A stretch of DNA of 64,000 bases from NCBI GenBank assembly GCA_002281775.1, contig NCGY01000002.1:1-64000 (forward strand). Direction: 5' to 3'. Source of the DNA: Hydrogenophilales bacterium 16-64-46. Lineage in GTDB: Bacteria; Pseudomonadota; Gammaproteobacteria; Burkholderiales; Thiobacillaceae. Shown piece after piece: positions 26,227-35,930 of the stretch. A program made the position numbers and the translations under genes. The notes below the pieces were generated by a model, which had not been told where the DNA came from, searched no databases, and was given only the letters and a program-made list of their open reading frames with translations. Positions within the stretch are counted from its first letter, which is position 1. Each line of letters begins with the position of its first letter.

Positions 26227-26849
26227 GGCTGCTCCAGTTGATTCGGCGAGACTTCCCGCAACGCGGCGCGCACCCGGTTGACGATGGTGAGCACGAGCAG
26301 CACCCCCATCACCCCGAGCACCCCGTTGATCCAGTCGCCCGGTATCACGCCCAATCCCAGCAAAAGCCCCAGCGCGCCAAACCAGAATGCGCGGTCGCTC
26401 TTGCCCATGGGGCCCTGGTACTGGCGCTTCGCGCCGATCTGCACCGCGACCACGCCGGTCATTTCGGATATCACCGCGAGCACGACCACGCCTTCGACCA
26501 GCGGCACCCAGATGAAGGGCACCCAGGCCAGCGGCAGGTAGAGCGCGGCGTCCGAGACCACGTCGCCGAGTTCGTTGAGGATCGCGCCGAGCTTCGACTG
26601 CTGGCCGAATTCGCGCGCCAGCATGCCGTCGATGGCGTTGAGCCCCATGCGCAGGAAGAGGATCAGCGGCAGCAGCAACAGCGGCCAGGTCTCGAACGGC
26701 CGCCAGGCGATGAGCCCACCGCCGAGGATCGACAGCACGACGGCGGCGAGCGTGACCTGGTTGGCGGTGACGCCGGCGGCGGCGAGCCGCGCCACGCCGG
26801 GGCGGAGCAAGGCCTGGAAGCGGGGCTTCAGGTCGTAGACAGAAGGCAT
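26223..26849 (-). CDS. CDP-alcohol phosphatidyltransferase family protein with altered motif
   Basis: 208 residues from the ATG at 26849, with about six membrane helices. The family motif is D-x2-DG-x2-AR-x8-G-x3-D-x3-D. Here the text NAIDGMLAREFGQQSKLGAI, then LNELGDVVSD, keeps DG, AR, G and one of the last two Asp, but has Asn for the first Asp and for the first of the C-terminal pair. These Asp residues bind metal and act as base in known members, so activity may be changed rather than lost; the rest of the motif is well kept. First gene of the cluster, overlapping the zinc-ribbon gene. Confidence 0.85.
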   Translation of the reverse strand: MPSVYDLKPRFQALLRPGVARLAAAGVTANQVTLAAVVLSILGGGLIAWRPFETWPLLLLPLILFLRMGLNAIDGMLAREFGQQSKLGAILNELGDVVSDAALYLPLAWVPFIWVPLVEGVVVLAVISEMTGVVAVQIGAKRQYQGPMGKSDRAFWFGALGLLLGLGVIPGDWINGVLGVMGVLLVLTIVNRVRAALREVSPNQLEQP

Positions 26850-26951
26850 GGTGGACGGGTCTCCGCTGGGGAACGCTTCGGGGCGATTGTAGTCGCAGCG
26901 ACCCGGCTCACAATATCCCGTAAAATGCGGCTTTTGTAGCACCGCCCCACC

Positions 26952-29900
26952 ATGTCCCGCCTGCGCGAAATCCCCTACAACTACACCTCGTTTTCCGACC
27001 GCGAGATCGTCATCCGCCTGCTCGGTGCCGACGCCTGGGGCGTGCTGAACACGCTGCGCGGCGAACGCAAGACCGGCCGCTCGGCGCGCATGTTGTTCGA
27101 GGTGCTGGGCGACATCTGGGTGGTGCGGCGCAACCCGTATCTGGAAGACGACCTGCTCGCCAACCCCAAACGGCGCGCGCTGCTGGTCGAGGCGCTGCGT
27201 CATCGCCTGCACGAGATCGAACTGCGCCGCCAGGGCAATGATCTGGTCGGACAACTGTTGCAGGCGGCCGAGCGCGCGGTGCGCGAATTCGAAGCCTGGT
27301 TCGCCGACACCGCCGATCTGCGCAACCGAATTCAAAGACGGCTGGCCGGTGTCACCCGCAAGGACAACCTCAGCTTTGACGGCCTGGCGCGCGTCTCGCA
27401 CGTCACCGACGCGACCGACTGGCGCGTGGAATATCCCTTCGTCGTGCTGACCCCCGACAGCGAAGCCGAAATGGCCGCGCTGGTGGCCGGTCTGATCGAA
27501 CTGGGCATGACGATCATCCCGCGCGGCGGCGGCACCGGCTACACCGGCGGCGCGATCCCGTTGACTGACCACGCCGCGGTGATCAATACCGAAAAGCTCG
27601 AAGCCTTGAGCACGGTGGAAATACTGCACCTGCCCGGCTGCGAATTCGAGGTGCCGACGATTCACTGCGGCGCGGGTGTCGTCACCAAACGGGTAATGGA
27701 AGCCGCCGACGCCGCCGGGCTGGTGTTCGCGGTCGACCCGACCTCGGCCGACGCCTCGACCATCGGCGGCAACGTGTCGATGAACGCTGGCGGCAAGAAG
27801 GCGGTGCTGTGGGGCACGGCGCTCGACAACCTGGTGTCGTGGAAGATGGTCACGCCGGACGCCGACTGGATCGAAGTCAGCCGCCTCGATCACAACCTGG
27901 GCAAGATCCACGACGCGCCATCGGCCACGTTCGAAATCCGCCGCTTCGGCCCCGACGGCAAGACGCCCAAGGGCAGCCCCGACATCCTCACCATCCCCGG
28001 CAGCCGCTTCCGCAAGACGGGGCTGGGCAAGGACGTCACCGACAAATTCCTCGCCGGCCTGCCCGGCATCCAGAAGGAAGGCTGCGACGGCCTCATCACT
28101 TCGGCGCGCTTCATCCTGCACCGCCTGCCGGCGCACGGCCGCACGGTGTGCCTGGAATTCTTCGGCTCGGCGCGCGAAGCCACGCCGGCCATCGTCGAAA
28201 TCAAGGACTACTGCGACGCCCATCCCGATGTGCTGCTCGCCGGCCTGGAACACCTCGACGCGCGCTATGTGAAAGCGGTGGGCTACGCGACCAAGTCGCC
28301 GAAGAACGCGCGGCCCAACATGGTGCTGCTGATCGACGTGGCGTCGGATAACGAGGTGGCCGTCGGCGAAGCGGCGTCAAAAATCGTACAGCTCGCCAAC
28401 CTGCGCGGCGGCGAAGGCTTCATCGCGGTGAACCCCGAAACGCGCAAGAAATTCTGGCTCGACCGCGCCCGCACCGCCGCCATCGCCGCCCACACCAACG
28501 CTTTCAAGATCAACGAGGACGTGGTGATCCCGCTGCCGCGCCTGGGCGACTACACCGACGGCATCGAGCGCATCAACATCGAACTGTCGCTGGGCAACAA
28601 ACTGAAACTCACCGACGCGCTGGGCGAATTCTTCGCCGCGCCGCTGCCGCTGCTGGAAGACGACGACACCGTCGCCGATCCGGAAAAGGTCGCTGAAAAG
28701 CAGGCGCAGGCACGGGCGCTGGTGGCTACCGTGCGCGAGCGCTGGGCGGGTTATCTGGCCGATCTCGATGCCGCGTACGAATCAGGTACGTTCTTCACCG
28801 CGCTGCGCGACAAACAGCTGCGCGCGTCCTGGAAACGTGAACTGCGTAGCGAACTGCAGCAACTTTTCGTCGGCCGCGAATACACCCGCATCCTCGACGC
28901 CTGCGACCGCATGCACAAGAACACGCTGAAAAGCCGCGTCTTCGTCGCGCTGCATATGCACGCTGGCGACGGCAACGTGCACACCAATCTGCCGGTCAAT
29001 TCCGACGACTACGCAATGCTCGCCGCCGCCAACGCGGCCGTTGCGCGCATCATGCGGCTCGCCACCGATCTGGGCGGCGTGATCTCGGGCGAACACGGCA
29101 TTGGGCTGACCAAGCTGGAATTCCTCGACGACGCCACGCTGGCGCACTTTGCCGACTACAAGAAAAAAGTCGATCCGAACGGCCGCTTCAACAAGGGCAA
29201 GCTCATGCGCGGCGCGGATTTACGCAACGCCTACACGCCCTCGTTCAGCCTGCTGGAAGCCGAATCGATCATCCTCGAAGCCTCCGAAACCCAGGACATC
29301 GCCGATTCGATCAAGGACTGCTTGCGCTGCGGCAAGTGCAAGCCGGTGTGCAACACCCACATCCCGCGTGCCAATCTTTTATACAGCCCGCGCAACAAGA
29401 TCCTCGCCACCTCGCTCCTGATCGAAGCTTTTCTGTACGAAGAGCAGACGCGGCGCGGGGTATCGATCAAGCACTTCGACGAATTCTCCGACGTCGCCGA
29501 CCACTGCACCGTCTGCCACAAATGCAAGAACCCCTGCCCGGTCGACATCGATTTCGGCGACGTGTCGATCGCCATGCGCAACCTGCTGCGCAAACAGGGT
29601 AAGAAGAAATTCAACCCCGGCACCTGGGCGTCGATGGCCTTCCTCAACGCCACCGACCCCAAGACGATCAAGGCACTGAGGAAGCCGCTGATCGAATGGG
29701 GCTACGCCGGCCAGCGCCTGGGCAACCGCATGTTCAAGCGCCTGGGCCTCATCCAGGATCAGGTCAAACACCCGCCCGCCTCGCTCGGCAAACCTGGTAT
29801 CCGCGCGCAGGTCATCCACCTCGTCAACAAGCCCATGCCCGGCGGCCTGCCGAAGAAAACCTCGCGCGCGCTGTTGGGGCTGGAAGACCCAGCCATCGTG

Positions 29901-30734
29901 CCGGTGCTGCGCAACCCCGCCAAACTCTCGGACGACGCCGATGCGGTGTTCTATTTTCCAGGCTGCGGCTCGGAGCGCCTGTTTTCGCAGGTGGGACTGG
30001 CCACCCAGGCCATGCTGTTCGAGCTCGGCGCGCAGACCGTGCTGCCGCCCGGCTACCTCTGCTGCGGCTACCCGCAGACCGCCGGCGGCCAGGCCGACAA
30101 GGGCGAGGCGATCACCGCCGCCAACCGCGTGCTGTTCCACCGCGTCGCCAATACGCTCAACTACCTCGACATCAAGACCGTGATCGTGTCCTGCGGCACC
30201 TGCATGGACCAGTTGCTGAAATACGAATTCGAGAAGATCTTCCCCGGCTGCCGCCTGCTCGACATCCACGAATACCTGATGGAAAAGGGCGTGAAACTCG
30301 ACGGTGTGGACGGCGAAAAATATCTCTACCACGACCCCTGCCACACGCCGATGAAAACCTACGCGCCGATGAAGGTCGCCAACGCCCTGCTCGGTGGCGC
30401 GCCCGACAGCGGCGCGGTGACGCTGTCCGACCGCTGCTGCGGTGAATCCGGCACCCTGGCCGTGACGCGTCCCGACATCTCGACGCAGATCCGCTTCCGC
30501 AAGGAAGAGGAAATCCGCGCCGGGGTGGAATCGCTCGACCAGGATTCACGGCCGGTCAAGCTCCTCACCAGCTGCCCGTCCTGCCTGCAGGGCCTTGCAC
30601 GCTACAGCGACGACACCGGCACCACGCCGGACTACATCGTCGTCGAACTGGCGAAGAAACTGCTCGGCGAAAACTGGATGACGAGCTACCTCGCCCGCGT
30701 GGGCAATGGCGGGATCGAGCGCGTGCTGCTGTAA
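26952..30734 (+). CDS. DUF3683-type FAD/Fe-S oxidoreductase (D-lactate/glycolate-like), 1260 aa
   Basis: A large single-chain flavo-iron-sulfur protein. The N-terminal ~150 residues fit DUF3683. An FAD-binding 4 domain follows ([19 protein letters not shown] near 190), then the FAD-oxidase C domain ([30 protein letters not shown]). Two [4Fe-4S] motifs are [14 protein letters not shown] (about 791) and [14 protein letters not shown] (about 852). Two CCG domains, [13 protein letters not shown] and [10 protein letters not shown], resemble GlpC/GlcF. It combines GlcD- and GlcF-like parts and would oxidise a 2-hydroxy acid and pass electrons to the quinone pool. The substrate is unknown. A TAAAAT -10-like box at 26921-26926 precedes the ATG. 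Confidence 0.92.
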   Translation: MSRLREIPYNYTSFSDREIVIRLLGADAWGVLNTLRGERKTGRSARMLFEVLGDIWVVRRNPYLEDDLLANPKRRALLVEALRHRLHEIELRRQGNDLVGQLLQAAERAVREFEAWFADTADLRNRIQRRLAGVTRKDNLSFDGLARVSHVTDATDWRVEYPFVVLTPDSEAEMAALVAGLIELGMTIIPRGGGTGYTGGAIPLTDHAAVINTEKLEALSTVEILHLPGCEFEVPTIHCGAGVVTKRVMEAADAAGLVFAVDPTSADASTIGGNVSMNAGGKKAVLWGTALDNLVSWKMVTPDADWIEVSRLDHNLGKIHDAPSATFEIRRFGPDGKTPKGSPDILTIPGSRFRKTGLGKDVTDKFLAGLPGIQKEGCDGLITSARFILHRLPAHGRTVCLEFFGSAREATPAIVEIKDYCDAHPDVLLAGLEHLDARYVKAVGYATKSPKNARPNMVLLIDVASDNEVAVGEAASKIVQLANLRGGEGFIAVNPETRKKFWLDRARTAAIAAHTNAFKINEDVVIPLPRLGDYTDGIERINIELSLGNKLKLTDALGEFFAAPLPLLEDDDTVADPEKVAEKQAQARALVATVRERWAGYLADLDAAYESGTFFTALRDKQLRASWKRELRSELQQLFVGREYTRILDACDRMHKNTLKSRVFVALHMHAGDGNVHTNLPVNSDDYAMLAAANAAVARIMRLATDLGGVISGEHGIGLTKLEFLDDATLAHFADYKKKVDPNGRFNKGKLMRGADLRNAYTPSFSLLEAESIILEASETQDIADSIKDCLRCGKCKPVCNTHIPRANLLYSPRNKILATSLLIEAFLYEEQTRRGVSIKHFDEFSDVADHCTVCHKCKNPCPVDIDFGDVSIAMRNLLRKQGKKKFNPGTWASMAFLNATDPKTIKALRKPLIEWGYAGQRLGNRMFKRLGLIQDQVKHPPASLGKPGIRAQVIHLVNKPMPGGLPKKTSRALLGLEDPAIVPVLRNPAKLSDDADAVFYFPGCGSERLFSQVGLATQAMLFELGAQTVLPPGYLCCGYPQTAGGQADKGEAITAANRVLFHRVANTLNYLDIKTVIVSCGTCMDQLLKYEFEKIFPGCRLLDIHEYLMEKGVKLDGVDGEKYLYHDPCHTPMKTYAPMKVANALLGGAPDSGAVTLSDRCCGESGTLAVTRPDISTQIRFRKEEEIRAGVESLDQDSRPVKLLTSCPSCLQGLARYSDDTGTTPDYIVVELAKKLLGENWMTSYLARVGNGGIERVLL

Positions 30735-30832
30735 CCAACCCGCGATTGCTTCGCCCTGGCAGGCAATGCTAAGTTCCCGTCTGCGGAGATCACAGCACAA
30801 CCAATAAAGCCGATCTACTGGAGGAGAAAACC

Positions 30833-31927
30833 ATGCACGCCCGTTTGACCCTGCTCACCGCCGCGCTGGCGGCCGCGCCCGCACTGTGTACCGTTAGCGC
30901 CAGCGCGAATGCTGAAGAAATCGCCGACAGCCTGTCCGGCAGCGGCGTGTATTCCGCTGCCGCGGATATCGGCAGCCTCTTTTTTTCGCAGCCGGCTTAC
31001 GTCCCCACTGCGGACATTACCGAGACCATCGCACAGGCGGCGGCCATCGACCTGACCGAGTACAGTGCCCAGGCCACCAGTACGCTCGGCAGCAACCACG
31101 CGTCCGTCGAGGCAAACGGGTTCAGCAATGGGGCATTCGGCGTTGGCAGCTTTTCCGGCTGGTACGACCAGGTCATCATCACCGGCGGGACGGGAACCGG
31201 CACCATCCAGTTTTCGGTGCAGTTGAGCGGCGTGATCGATGCAGGGGCCTACGCTGGCGGGGCGGCATATGGATTGTTTGCCAGTACCTTGCACCCGACG
31301 CAACTCGTCGATACGACGAACATCATTAACACAACGTCCTTGCCGCTCCATCCCTGGGCACTGGGTACCCCAATCAGTTTCGGCAGCAATCCCGACGTGG
31401 CTACGATTACAAGTTACGATGTTGGCGTTTCTCCCTATAACGACACGGAAATTCTTTTTCCTTCCGAACCGTTTGATTTTCCCGGCTTTCCCTCGGTAGG
31501 GGATCCATCCGACCTGCTCGGCGGCGAGCCGATGGATCCGGTTCTACCCGACCTCATCCTCACGCCGGGGGCCGATCAAGTGGTCAACGTCACGCTGATC
31601 GGCACACTCGAATTCACCTACGGGGAAGCGTTTTATCTGATCGGTGCGCTGGGTACCACTATTATTGGCGACGGGCTGGAAGCGTTTTGCAGCTTTATCG
31701 CCATCGGTGACCCCTGCACCCCGACACCCAAAGACGGCAGCGGTGCCACCACCCTCGATTTCTCCGACAGCGCCCACCTCGTCAGCATCAAGCTGCCCGA
31801 GGGGGCGAGCGCGAGTTTCGCCTCCGGGGCCGCCTACAACGTCACCAGCGTGCCCGAACCCGGCGAATGGCTGATGCTGCTGGCGGGTCTGGGGCTGGTC
31901 GGCTGGCGCGCCCGGCGGCGCGCCTGA
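30833..31927 (+). CDS. PEP-CTERM surface protein, low-complexity
   Basis: 364 residues from the ATG at 30833 behind a strong GGAGGAG ribosome-binding site. The signal peptide covers about 1-27. The body is Ser/Thr/Gly/Ala-rich, predicted all-beta, with cysteines only near 285-300 and no recognised domain. The end VPEPGEWLMLLAGLGLVGWR plus ARRRA is a textbook PEP-CTERM signal, nearly the same as that of the protein at 10734-11453. The upstream 98 bp lack both a properly spaced sigma-54 element and the PrsR-like dyad. A T-rich terminator follows at 31953-31980. Confidence 0.88.
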   Translation: MHARLTLLTAALAAAPALCTVSASANAEEIADSLSGSGVYSAAADIGSLFFSQPAYVPTADITETIAQAAAIDLTEYSAQATSTLGSNHASVEANGFSNGAFGVGSFSGWYDQVIITGGTGTGTIQFSVQLSGVIDAGAYAGGAAYGLFASTLHPTQLVDTTNIINTTSLPLHPWALGTPISFGSNPDVATITSYDVGVSPYNDTEILFPSEPFDFPGFPSVGDPSDLLGGEPMDPVLPDLILTPGADQVVNVTLIGTLEFTYGEAFYLIGALGTTIIGDGLEAFCSFIAIGDPCTPTPKDGSGATTLDFSDSAHLVSIKLPEGASASFASGAAYNVTSVPEPGEWLMLLAGLGLVGWRARRRA

Positions 31928-31952
31928 TTCGGGCTTGCCAAACGTCCCCTGC

Positions 31953-31980
31953 GCCCCGCAAGATGCGGGGCGTTTCGTTT
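31953..31980 (+). terminator. Rho-independent terminator after the PEP-CTERM gene
   Basis: GCCCCGC (31953-31959), loop AAGAT, GCGGGGC (31965-31971), then GTTTCGTTT. It lies 26 bp after the stop, and the HIT gene begins right after it. Confidence 0.8.
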
Positions 31981-31984
31981 ATGG

Positions 31985-32407
31985 ATGCCCAGCATGACCT
32001 GCCCCCTCTGCGACACCCCCGGCGGCGACCTGCTATGGCAGGACGATTTCTGCCGCATCGTGCGGGTGACCGACACGCCGGATTATCCGGGCTTCTGCCG
32101 CGTGATCCTCAATCGCCACGTGGCGGAGATGACCGACCTGCCGCCGGCCGAACGCTCGCGCCTGATGATGACGGTGATGAAGGTGGAGCAGGCGCTGCGA
32201 GAGTTGATGCGACCGGACAAGATCAATCTCGCCGCGCTCGGCAACGTGGTGCCGCATGTGCACTGGCATGTGATTCCGCGCTTTGTCGACGACCCGCATT
32301 TTCCCAATCCGGTCTGGGGTACCCGGCTGCGTGACACACCGCACGCGGTACCGGCAGATTTTGACGCGCAACTGGCGCGGGCAATAACCCGCGTAATGAC
32401 GCGCTAG
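31985..32407 (+). CDS. HIT-family nucleotide-binding protein
   Basis: 140 residues. The histidine triad is HVHWHVIPR (about 87-95), the nucleotidyl-transfer site of HIT hydrolases. CPLC at residues 5-8 and CRVILNRHVAEMTDLPPAER are typical of the bacterial HIT group that hydrolyses nucleoside phosphoramidates or dinucleotides. It starts 5 bp after the terminator of the PEP-CTERM gene and overlaps the phoR stop by 4 bp on the opposite strand. Confidence 0.9.
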   Translation: MPSMTCPLCDTPGGDLLWQDDFCRIVRVTDTPDYPGFCRVILNRHVAEMTDLPPAERSRLMMTVMKVEQALRELMRPDKINLAALGNVVPHVHWHVIPRFVDDPHFPNPVWGTRLRDTPHAVPADFDAQLARAITRVMTR

Positions 32408-33780
32408 ACCGCCTGCCCGCGCGCGGGGAAGGAAAGTATGCGGGCCGAGGTTTCAGGCATGCGCAGGCGCGCGGCGGGGAAGACGGCGTTGAAGGTGCTG
32501 CCCTTGCCGGGTGCCGACTGGACATCCAGCCGCGCGCCATGCCGGGTGAGGACGTGCTTGACGATGGCCAACCCCAGCCCGGTACCGCCAGTTTCGCGCG
32601 AGCGGCTTCGGTCGACCCGGTAGAAGCGTTCGGTCAGGCGCGGGATGTGTTCCGCGGCGATGCCCTCGCCTGTATCGATCACGGAGAACACGGCCTCGCT
32701 GTCGCGCAGACTCCAGCGCAGGGTGATGTCGCCGCCTTCCGGGGTGTAGCGCACGGCGTTCGACACCAGATTGCCGAGCGCGCTGCGGATTTCCTGCAGG
32801 CTGCCTTCCATGCTCGCGTCGCTGGTGAGTTCCAGTTTCACCCGGTGACGGCCACGACTCAGTGATTCAGCTTCGTCCTTGAGCGCCAGGCTCAGGGCGG
32901 GCATGTCGACGAGCTCTTCCTTCAGCCTGTGGTCGGCGCTTTCCAGCCGCGACAGCGTCAGGAGGTCGTCGAGCAGATGCTGCATCCGCCGGGTGTTGTC
33001 GAGCATCAGCTCGTAGTAACGGTGCGCTTCGCTGAAAGGCAGTTCGGGGGCATCGGCCAGGGTTTCGACAAACCCTCCCACCACGGTCAGCGGGGTGCGC
33101 AACTCGTGCGACACATTGGCGATGAAATCGCGCCGCATGGCGTCGACACGTTCGAGTTCGGTGATGTCTCTCGCCACCAGCAGTTTCTTGCCATCGCCAA
33201 ACGGCACCAGTTGCAGGGACAGACTCACCTCGCGATTGACCGGTGATTTGCTGATCAGCGGTCGTGCGTAATCCTCGGCATCGAGGAATTCCAGAAAATG
33301 CGCCTGCCGCATGAGATAGCGGATGAACTGGCCGCGATCCCGCTCGCAATCGAGCCCCATGTATTTGCGCGAGGCGGGGTTGCACCACTCGATCTGCTCG
33401 CTGCCATTGAGGATGATCATCGCGTCCGGCACGGCCTGGGCGGCGTGTTCGAACTGTTCGAGGGCGCTGGTGAGTTCGCTGCGGCTGGCCTTCTGGCGGC
33501 GCTGGAGCTTTTGCAGGCGATAGAAAATGTCGCCCCAGGTGCCGGAGGCGTCGGGTGGCTCGACTTCGTCGGGATTTTCCAGCCAGCGCGCCAGACGGAA
33601 TTCCTGCCACAGGCGGCGCAGCATGACGAAGGCTTGGATGCCGGCGAGGAAGCCCAGCGCCGCCACCGGCCCGGACGCGGCCCACAGGATGAGCGCGACG
33701 AACAGCACGCTCGCCAGCACGCTCAAGGGCCGCCACCAGAATCCCATTGCCTTGTCCGCCAGTTTTCCAACTGGCGGCAT
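32404..33780 (-). CDS. phoR: Phosphate regulon sensor kinase PhoR
   Basis: 458 residues from the ATG at 33780. Two N-terminal helices (about 15-50), a PAS domain (about 95-200, ILNGSEQIEWCNPASRKYMG) and the kinase core: H-box FIANVSHELRTPLTVVGGFVETL, N-box LGNLVSNAVRYTP, DTGEGI and GTGLGLAIVKHVL. PhoR autophosphorylates when phosphate is scarce and phosphorylates PhoB. The frame stays open upstream through phoB, but the start is fixed by the short N-terminal membrane hairpin. It begins 2 nt after the phoB stop; a 9-bp inverted repeat lies inside its first codons. Confidence 0.95.
   Translation of the reverse strand: MPPVGKLADKAMGFWWRPLSVLASVLFVALILWAASGPVAALGFLAGIQAFVMLRRLWQEFRLARWLENPDEVEPPDASGTWGDIFYRLQKLQRRQKASRSELTSALEQFEHAAQAVPDAMIILNGSEQIEWCNPASRKYMGLDCERDRGQFIRYLMRQAHFLEFLDAEDYARPLISKSPVNREVSLSLQLVPFGDGKKLLVARDITELERVDAMRRDFIANVSHELRTPLTVVGGFVETLADAPELPFSEAHRYYELMLDNTRRMQHLLDDLLTLSRLESADHRLKEELVDMPALSLALKDEAESLSRGRHRVKLELTSDASMEGSLQEIRSALGNLVSNAVRYTPEGGDITLRWSLRDSEAVFSVIDTGEGIAAEHIPRLTERFYRVDRSRSRETGGTGLGLAIVKHVLTRHGARLDVQSAPGKGSTFNAVFPAARLRMPETSARILSFPARGQAV
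33756..33777. repeat. Inverted repeat at the phoR start codon
   Basis: CCGCCAGTT (33756-33764), TTCC, AACTGGCGG (33769-33777): a perfect 9-bp stem with a 4-nt loop, beginning immediately after the phoR ATG on the minus strand. It could fold in the phoB-phoR mRNA and lower phoR translation relative to phoB. Confidence 0.6.
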
Positions 33781-33782
33781 TA

Positions 33783-34475
33783 TCAACCCACTTCGGCGGA
33801 AAAGCGATAACCCGCGCCGCGCACGGTCTGGATCAGGTCGGAGTGCCCGGAGGGTTCCAGCGCCAGGCGCAGACGGCGGATGTGCACATCGACCGTGCGT
33901 TCTTCCACGAACACGTCGTCGCCCCAGACCTGGTCGAGCAGCTGGGTGCGCGAATACACGCGTTCGGCGTGGGTCATGAAAAAGTGCAGCAGGCGGAATT
34001 CGGTCGGGCCGAGGTCGAGCGGCTGGCCGTTGCCCTGCACGCGATGGCTCACAGGGTCGAGGCGCAGGCCGCGAATCTCCACTGGCTCGTCGGTCATCTG
34101 CGGCGCGCGGCGGCGCAGCACGGCCTTGATGCGCGACACCAGCTCGCGCGGCGAGAACGGCTTGGTGATGTAGTCGTCCGCGCCGGTATCCAGGCCCAGC
34201 ACCTTGTCGCGTTCCTCGCCACGGGCCGTGAGCATGATGATGGGAATCGGCTGATAGCGCTCGTCGGCGCGCAGGCGCTTGCACAGGTCGATGCCCGACA
34301 TGCCCGGCAGCATCCAGTCGAGCAGGATCACGTCGGGCAGGGTGTTCTTGAGGAATTTCAGCGCATGCTCGGCATCGCCCGTCGCCGTGACCGAATGGCC
34401 GGCCTGTGCCAGGTTGAACTTCAGCAGCTCCTGAATTCCGGGTTCGTCTTCGACCAGCAAAATGTTGGCAGCCAT
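33783..34475 (-). CDS. phoB: Phosphate regulon response regulator PhoB
   Basis: 230 residues, OmpR/PhoB class. Receiver domain with the acidic pocket (LVEDEPGI), the phospho-acceptor Asp in [14 protein letters not shown] and the conserved Lys in [12 protein letters not shown], then a winged-helix DNA-binding domain ([31 protein letters not shown]). With PhoR it activates phosphate-scavenging genes. A three-repeat Pho box upstream (34511-34537) suggests autoregulation. Confidence 0.96.
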   Translation of the reverse strand: MAANILLVEDEPGIQELLKFNLAQAGHSVTATGDAEHALKFLKNTLPDVILLDWMLPGMSGIDLCKRLRADERYQPIPIIMLTARGEERDKVLGLDTGADDYITKPFSPRELVSRIKAVLRRRAPQMTDEPVEIRGLRLDPVSHRVQGNGQPLDLGPTEFRLLHFFMTHAERVYSRTQLLDQVWGDDVFVEERTVDVHIRRLRLALEPSGHSDLIQTVRGAGYRFSAEVG

Positions 34476-34510
34476 GGCTTTTCCAAGCGAATTTGAGTGG
34501 TGGCCATACT

Positions 34511-34537
34511 ATGACAGCAATATGAACGATTTATGAC
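34511..34537 (-). promoter_or_regulatory. Pho box, three 11-bp repeats, upstream of phoB
   Basis: On the minus strand GTCATAAATC, TTCATATTGC and GTCATAGTAT follow each other with an exact 11-bp period (plus-strand ATGAC/ATGAA/ATGAC at 34511, 34522, 34533). PhoB binds 11-bp units of the CTGTCAT type. The element is 36 bp before the phoB ATG and lies in the intergenic gap shared with ubiE. Confidence 0.75.
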
Positions 34538-34613
34538 GCCCGGCCGGTTCGGCCAAACCCGCGCCAGTCGGGGCGCTGGTAGAATCCAGACAGATCAATC
34601 CTTTCTGCCCGTC

Positions 34614-35348
34614 ATGGATAAAAACACGCATTTCGGCTACCAGCAGGTAGCCGAATCTGACAAGGCCGCCAAGGTCGCCGAGGTCTTCCATTCGGTTGCC
34701 GCCAAATACGACCTCATGAACGACCTGATGTCGGCTGGCCTGCACCGACTGTGGAAGCGTTTCACCGTGGCGCAGGCGGGCCTGCGACCCGGCATGAACG
34801 TGCTCGACGTGGCCGGTGGCACCGCCGACCTGACCCGGCTGTTCCTCAAGGAAGTGGGCGACAGCGGCACCGTGGTGCTCACCGACATCAACCATTCCAT
34901 GCTGCGCGAGGGCCGCGACCGCATGCTGAACGAGGGCCGTACGCCGCCCACTGTACAGTGCGACGGCGAAGTGCTGCCCTTCCCCGACAACCATTTCGAC
35001 GCCGTGTGCGTGGCCTTCGGCCTCAGGAACATGACGCACAAGGACGCCGCGCTGGCCGACATGTACCGCGTGCTGAAACCCGGTGGGCGGCTGCTGGTGC
35101 TGGAATTCTCCAGGGTATGGAAGCCGCTGGAACCGGCCTACGATCTCTATTCCTTCAAGCTGCTGCCGTTCATGGGCAAGCTCGTCGCCAATGATCCCGG
35201 CAGCTACCAGTACCTCGCCGAGTCGATCCGCATGCACCCCGGACAGGAAGAACTGAAAACCATGATGGAAACTGCTGGTTTCGCCAAGGTGAGCTATCAC
35301 AACCTGACCGCCGGCGTGGTGGCCCTGCACAAGGGCTTCAAGATTTGA
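34614..35348 (+). CDS. ubiE: Ubiquinone/menaquinone C-methyltransferase UbiE
   Basis: 244 residues from the ATG at 34614 (family N-terminus [20 protein letters not shown]). A SAM-dependent methyltransferase: SAM loop [15 protein letters not shown], then [13 protein letters not shown], and the C-terminal [27 protein letters not shown]. It C-methylates the 2-polyprenyl-6-methoxy-benzoquinol (and demethylmenaquinol where present). First gene of ubiE-ubiJ-ubiB, a TAGAAT -10-like box lying at 34580-34585. Confidence 0.96.
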   Translation: MDKNTHFGYQQVAESDKAAKVAEVFHSVAAKYDLMNDLMSAGLHRLWKRFTVAQAGLRPGMNVLDVAGGTADLTRLFLKEVGDSGTVVLTDINHSMLREGRDRMLNEGRTPPTVQCDGEVLPFPDNHFDAVCVAFGLRNMTHKDAALADMYRVLKPGGRLLVLEFSRVWKPLEPAYDLYSFKLLPFMGKLVANDPGSYQYLAESIRMHPGQEELKTMMETAGFAKVSYHNLTAGVVALHKGFKI

Positions 35349-35914
35349 TCACTGAAGCTTTCGCCGAGAAGAGCCTCAACCATCTGCTGCGCCAGTCGCC
35401 CGGCGCGGCCGAGGCACTGTTGCGCCACGCCGGCATGGGCGTGCGTTTCGATCTCGGCCTCGCGCAACTCGATTTCCGTATTGCCGACGACGGCTATTTT
35501 TCCGAAGCCGCCGTCGACGCCCCCGACGCGCTCATCCGGCCGACTACCCGCATGCTGACGCGCCTGCCTTTCTTCGGCCGCGAGGCCCTGCGTGACGCCG
35601 ACTACGAGGGTGATCCGGCGCTGCTCGCCACGCTTGATCGCGTCTTCAAGCAGCTCAAGTGGGATGTCGAAGCCGACCTTGCGCCCTGGGTGGGCGATAT
35701 CGCGGCGCACCGCCTGCATGGCCTGGGCCGCGATGCGCTTGCCCGACTGGGGAACGTGTTCGCCGCGCTCGGCCACAACGCCGGCGAATACGTGGTGGAG
35801 GAGGCGGAGATGATGGCCCGCGCCATCGACGTGGCGCGCTTCAACGCAGACGTCGACGCACTCGCCGACGCCACCGCCCGTCTCGAAGCGCGGCTCGCCC
35901 GGCTGGAAGCGTGA
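35345..35914 (+). CDS. ubiJ: Ubiquinone biosynthesis accessory factor UbiJ (SCP2 domain)
   Basis: 189 residues from the TTG at 35345, overlapping the ubiE stop by 4 bp. The SCP2 lipid-binding fold covers about 15-105 and the C-terminus is a coiled coil (about 160-188, [20 protein letters not shown]). UbiJ organises the soluble Ubi complex and carries polyprenyl intermediates. Sequence identity in this family is low; the call relies on length, SCP2-like text ([14 protein letters not shown]) and position between ubiE and ubiB. Confidence 0.88.
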   Translation: MITEAFAEKSLNHLLRQSPGAAEALLRHAGMGVRFDLGLAQLDFRIADDGYFSEAAVDAPDALIRPTTRMLTRLPFFGREALRDADYEGDPALLATLDRVFKQLKWDVEADLAPWVGDIAAHRLHGLGRDALARLGNVFAALGHNAGEYVVEEAEMMARAIDVARFNADVDALADATARLEARLARLEA

Positions 35915-35930
35915 ACCGGGCAGACAAGGC

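Noticed and set aside
30760..30785. TGGCAGGCAATGC before the second PEP-CTERM gene considered as a sigma-54 promoter
   Set aside because: The GG-to-GC spacing is 2 bp too short for a -24/-12 element.
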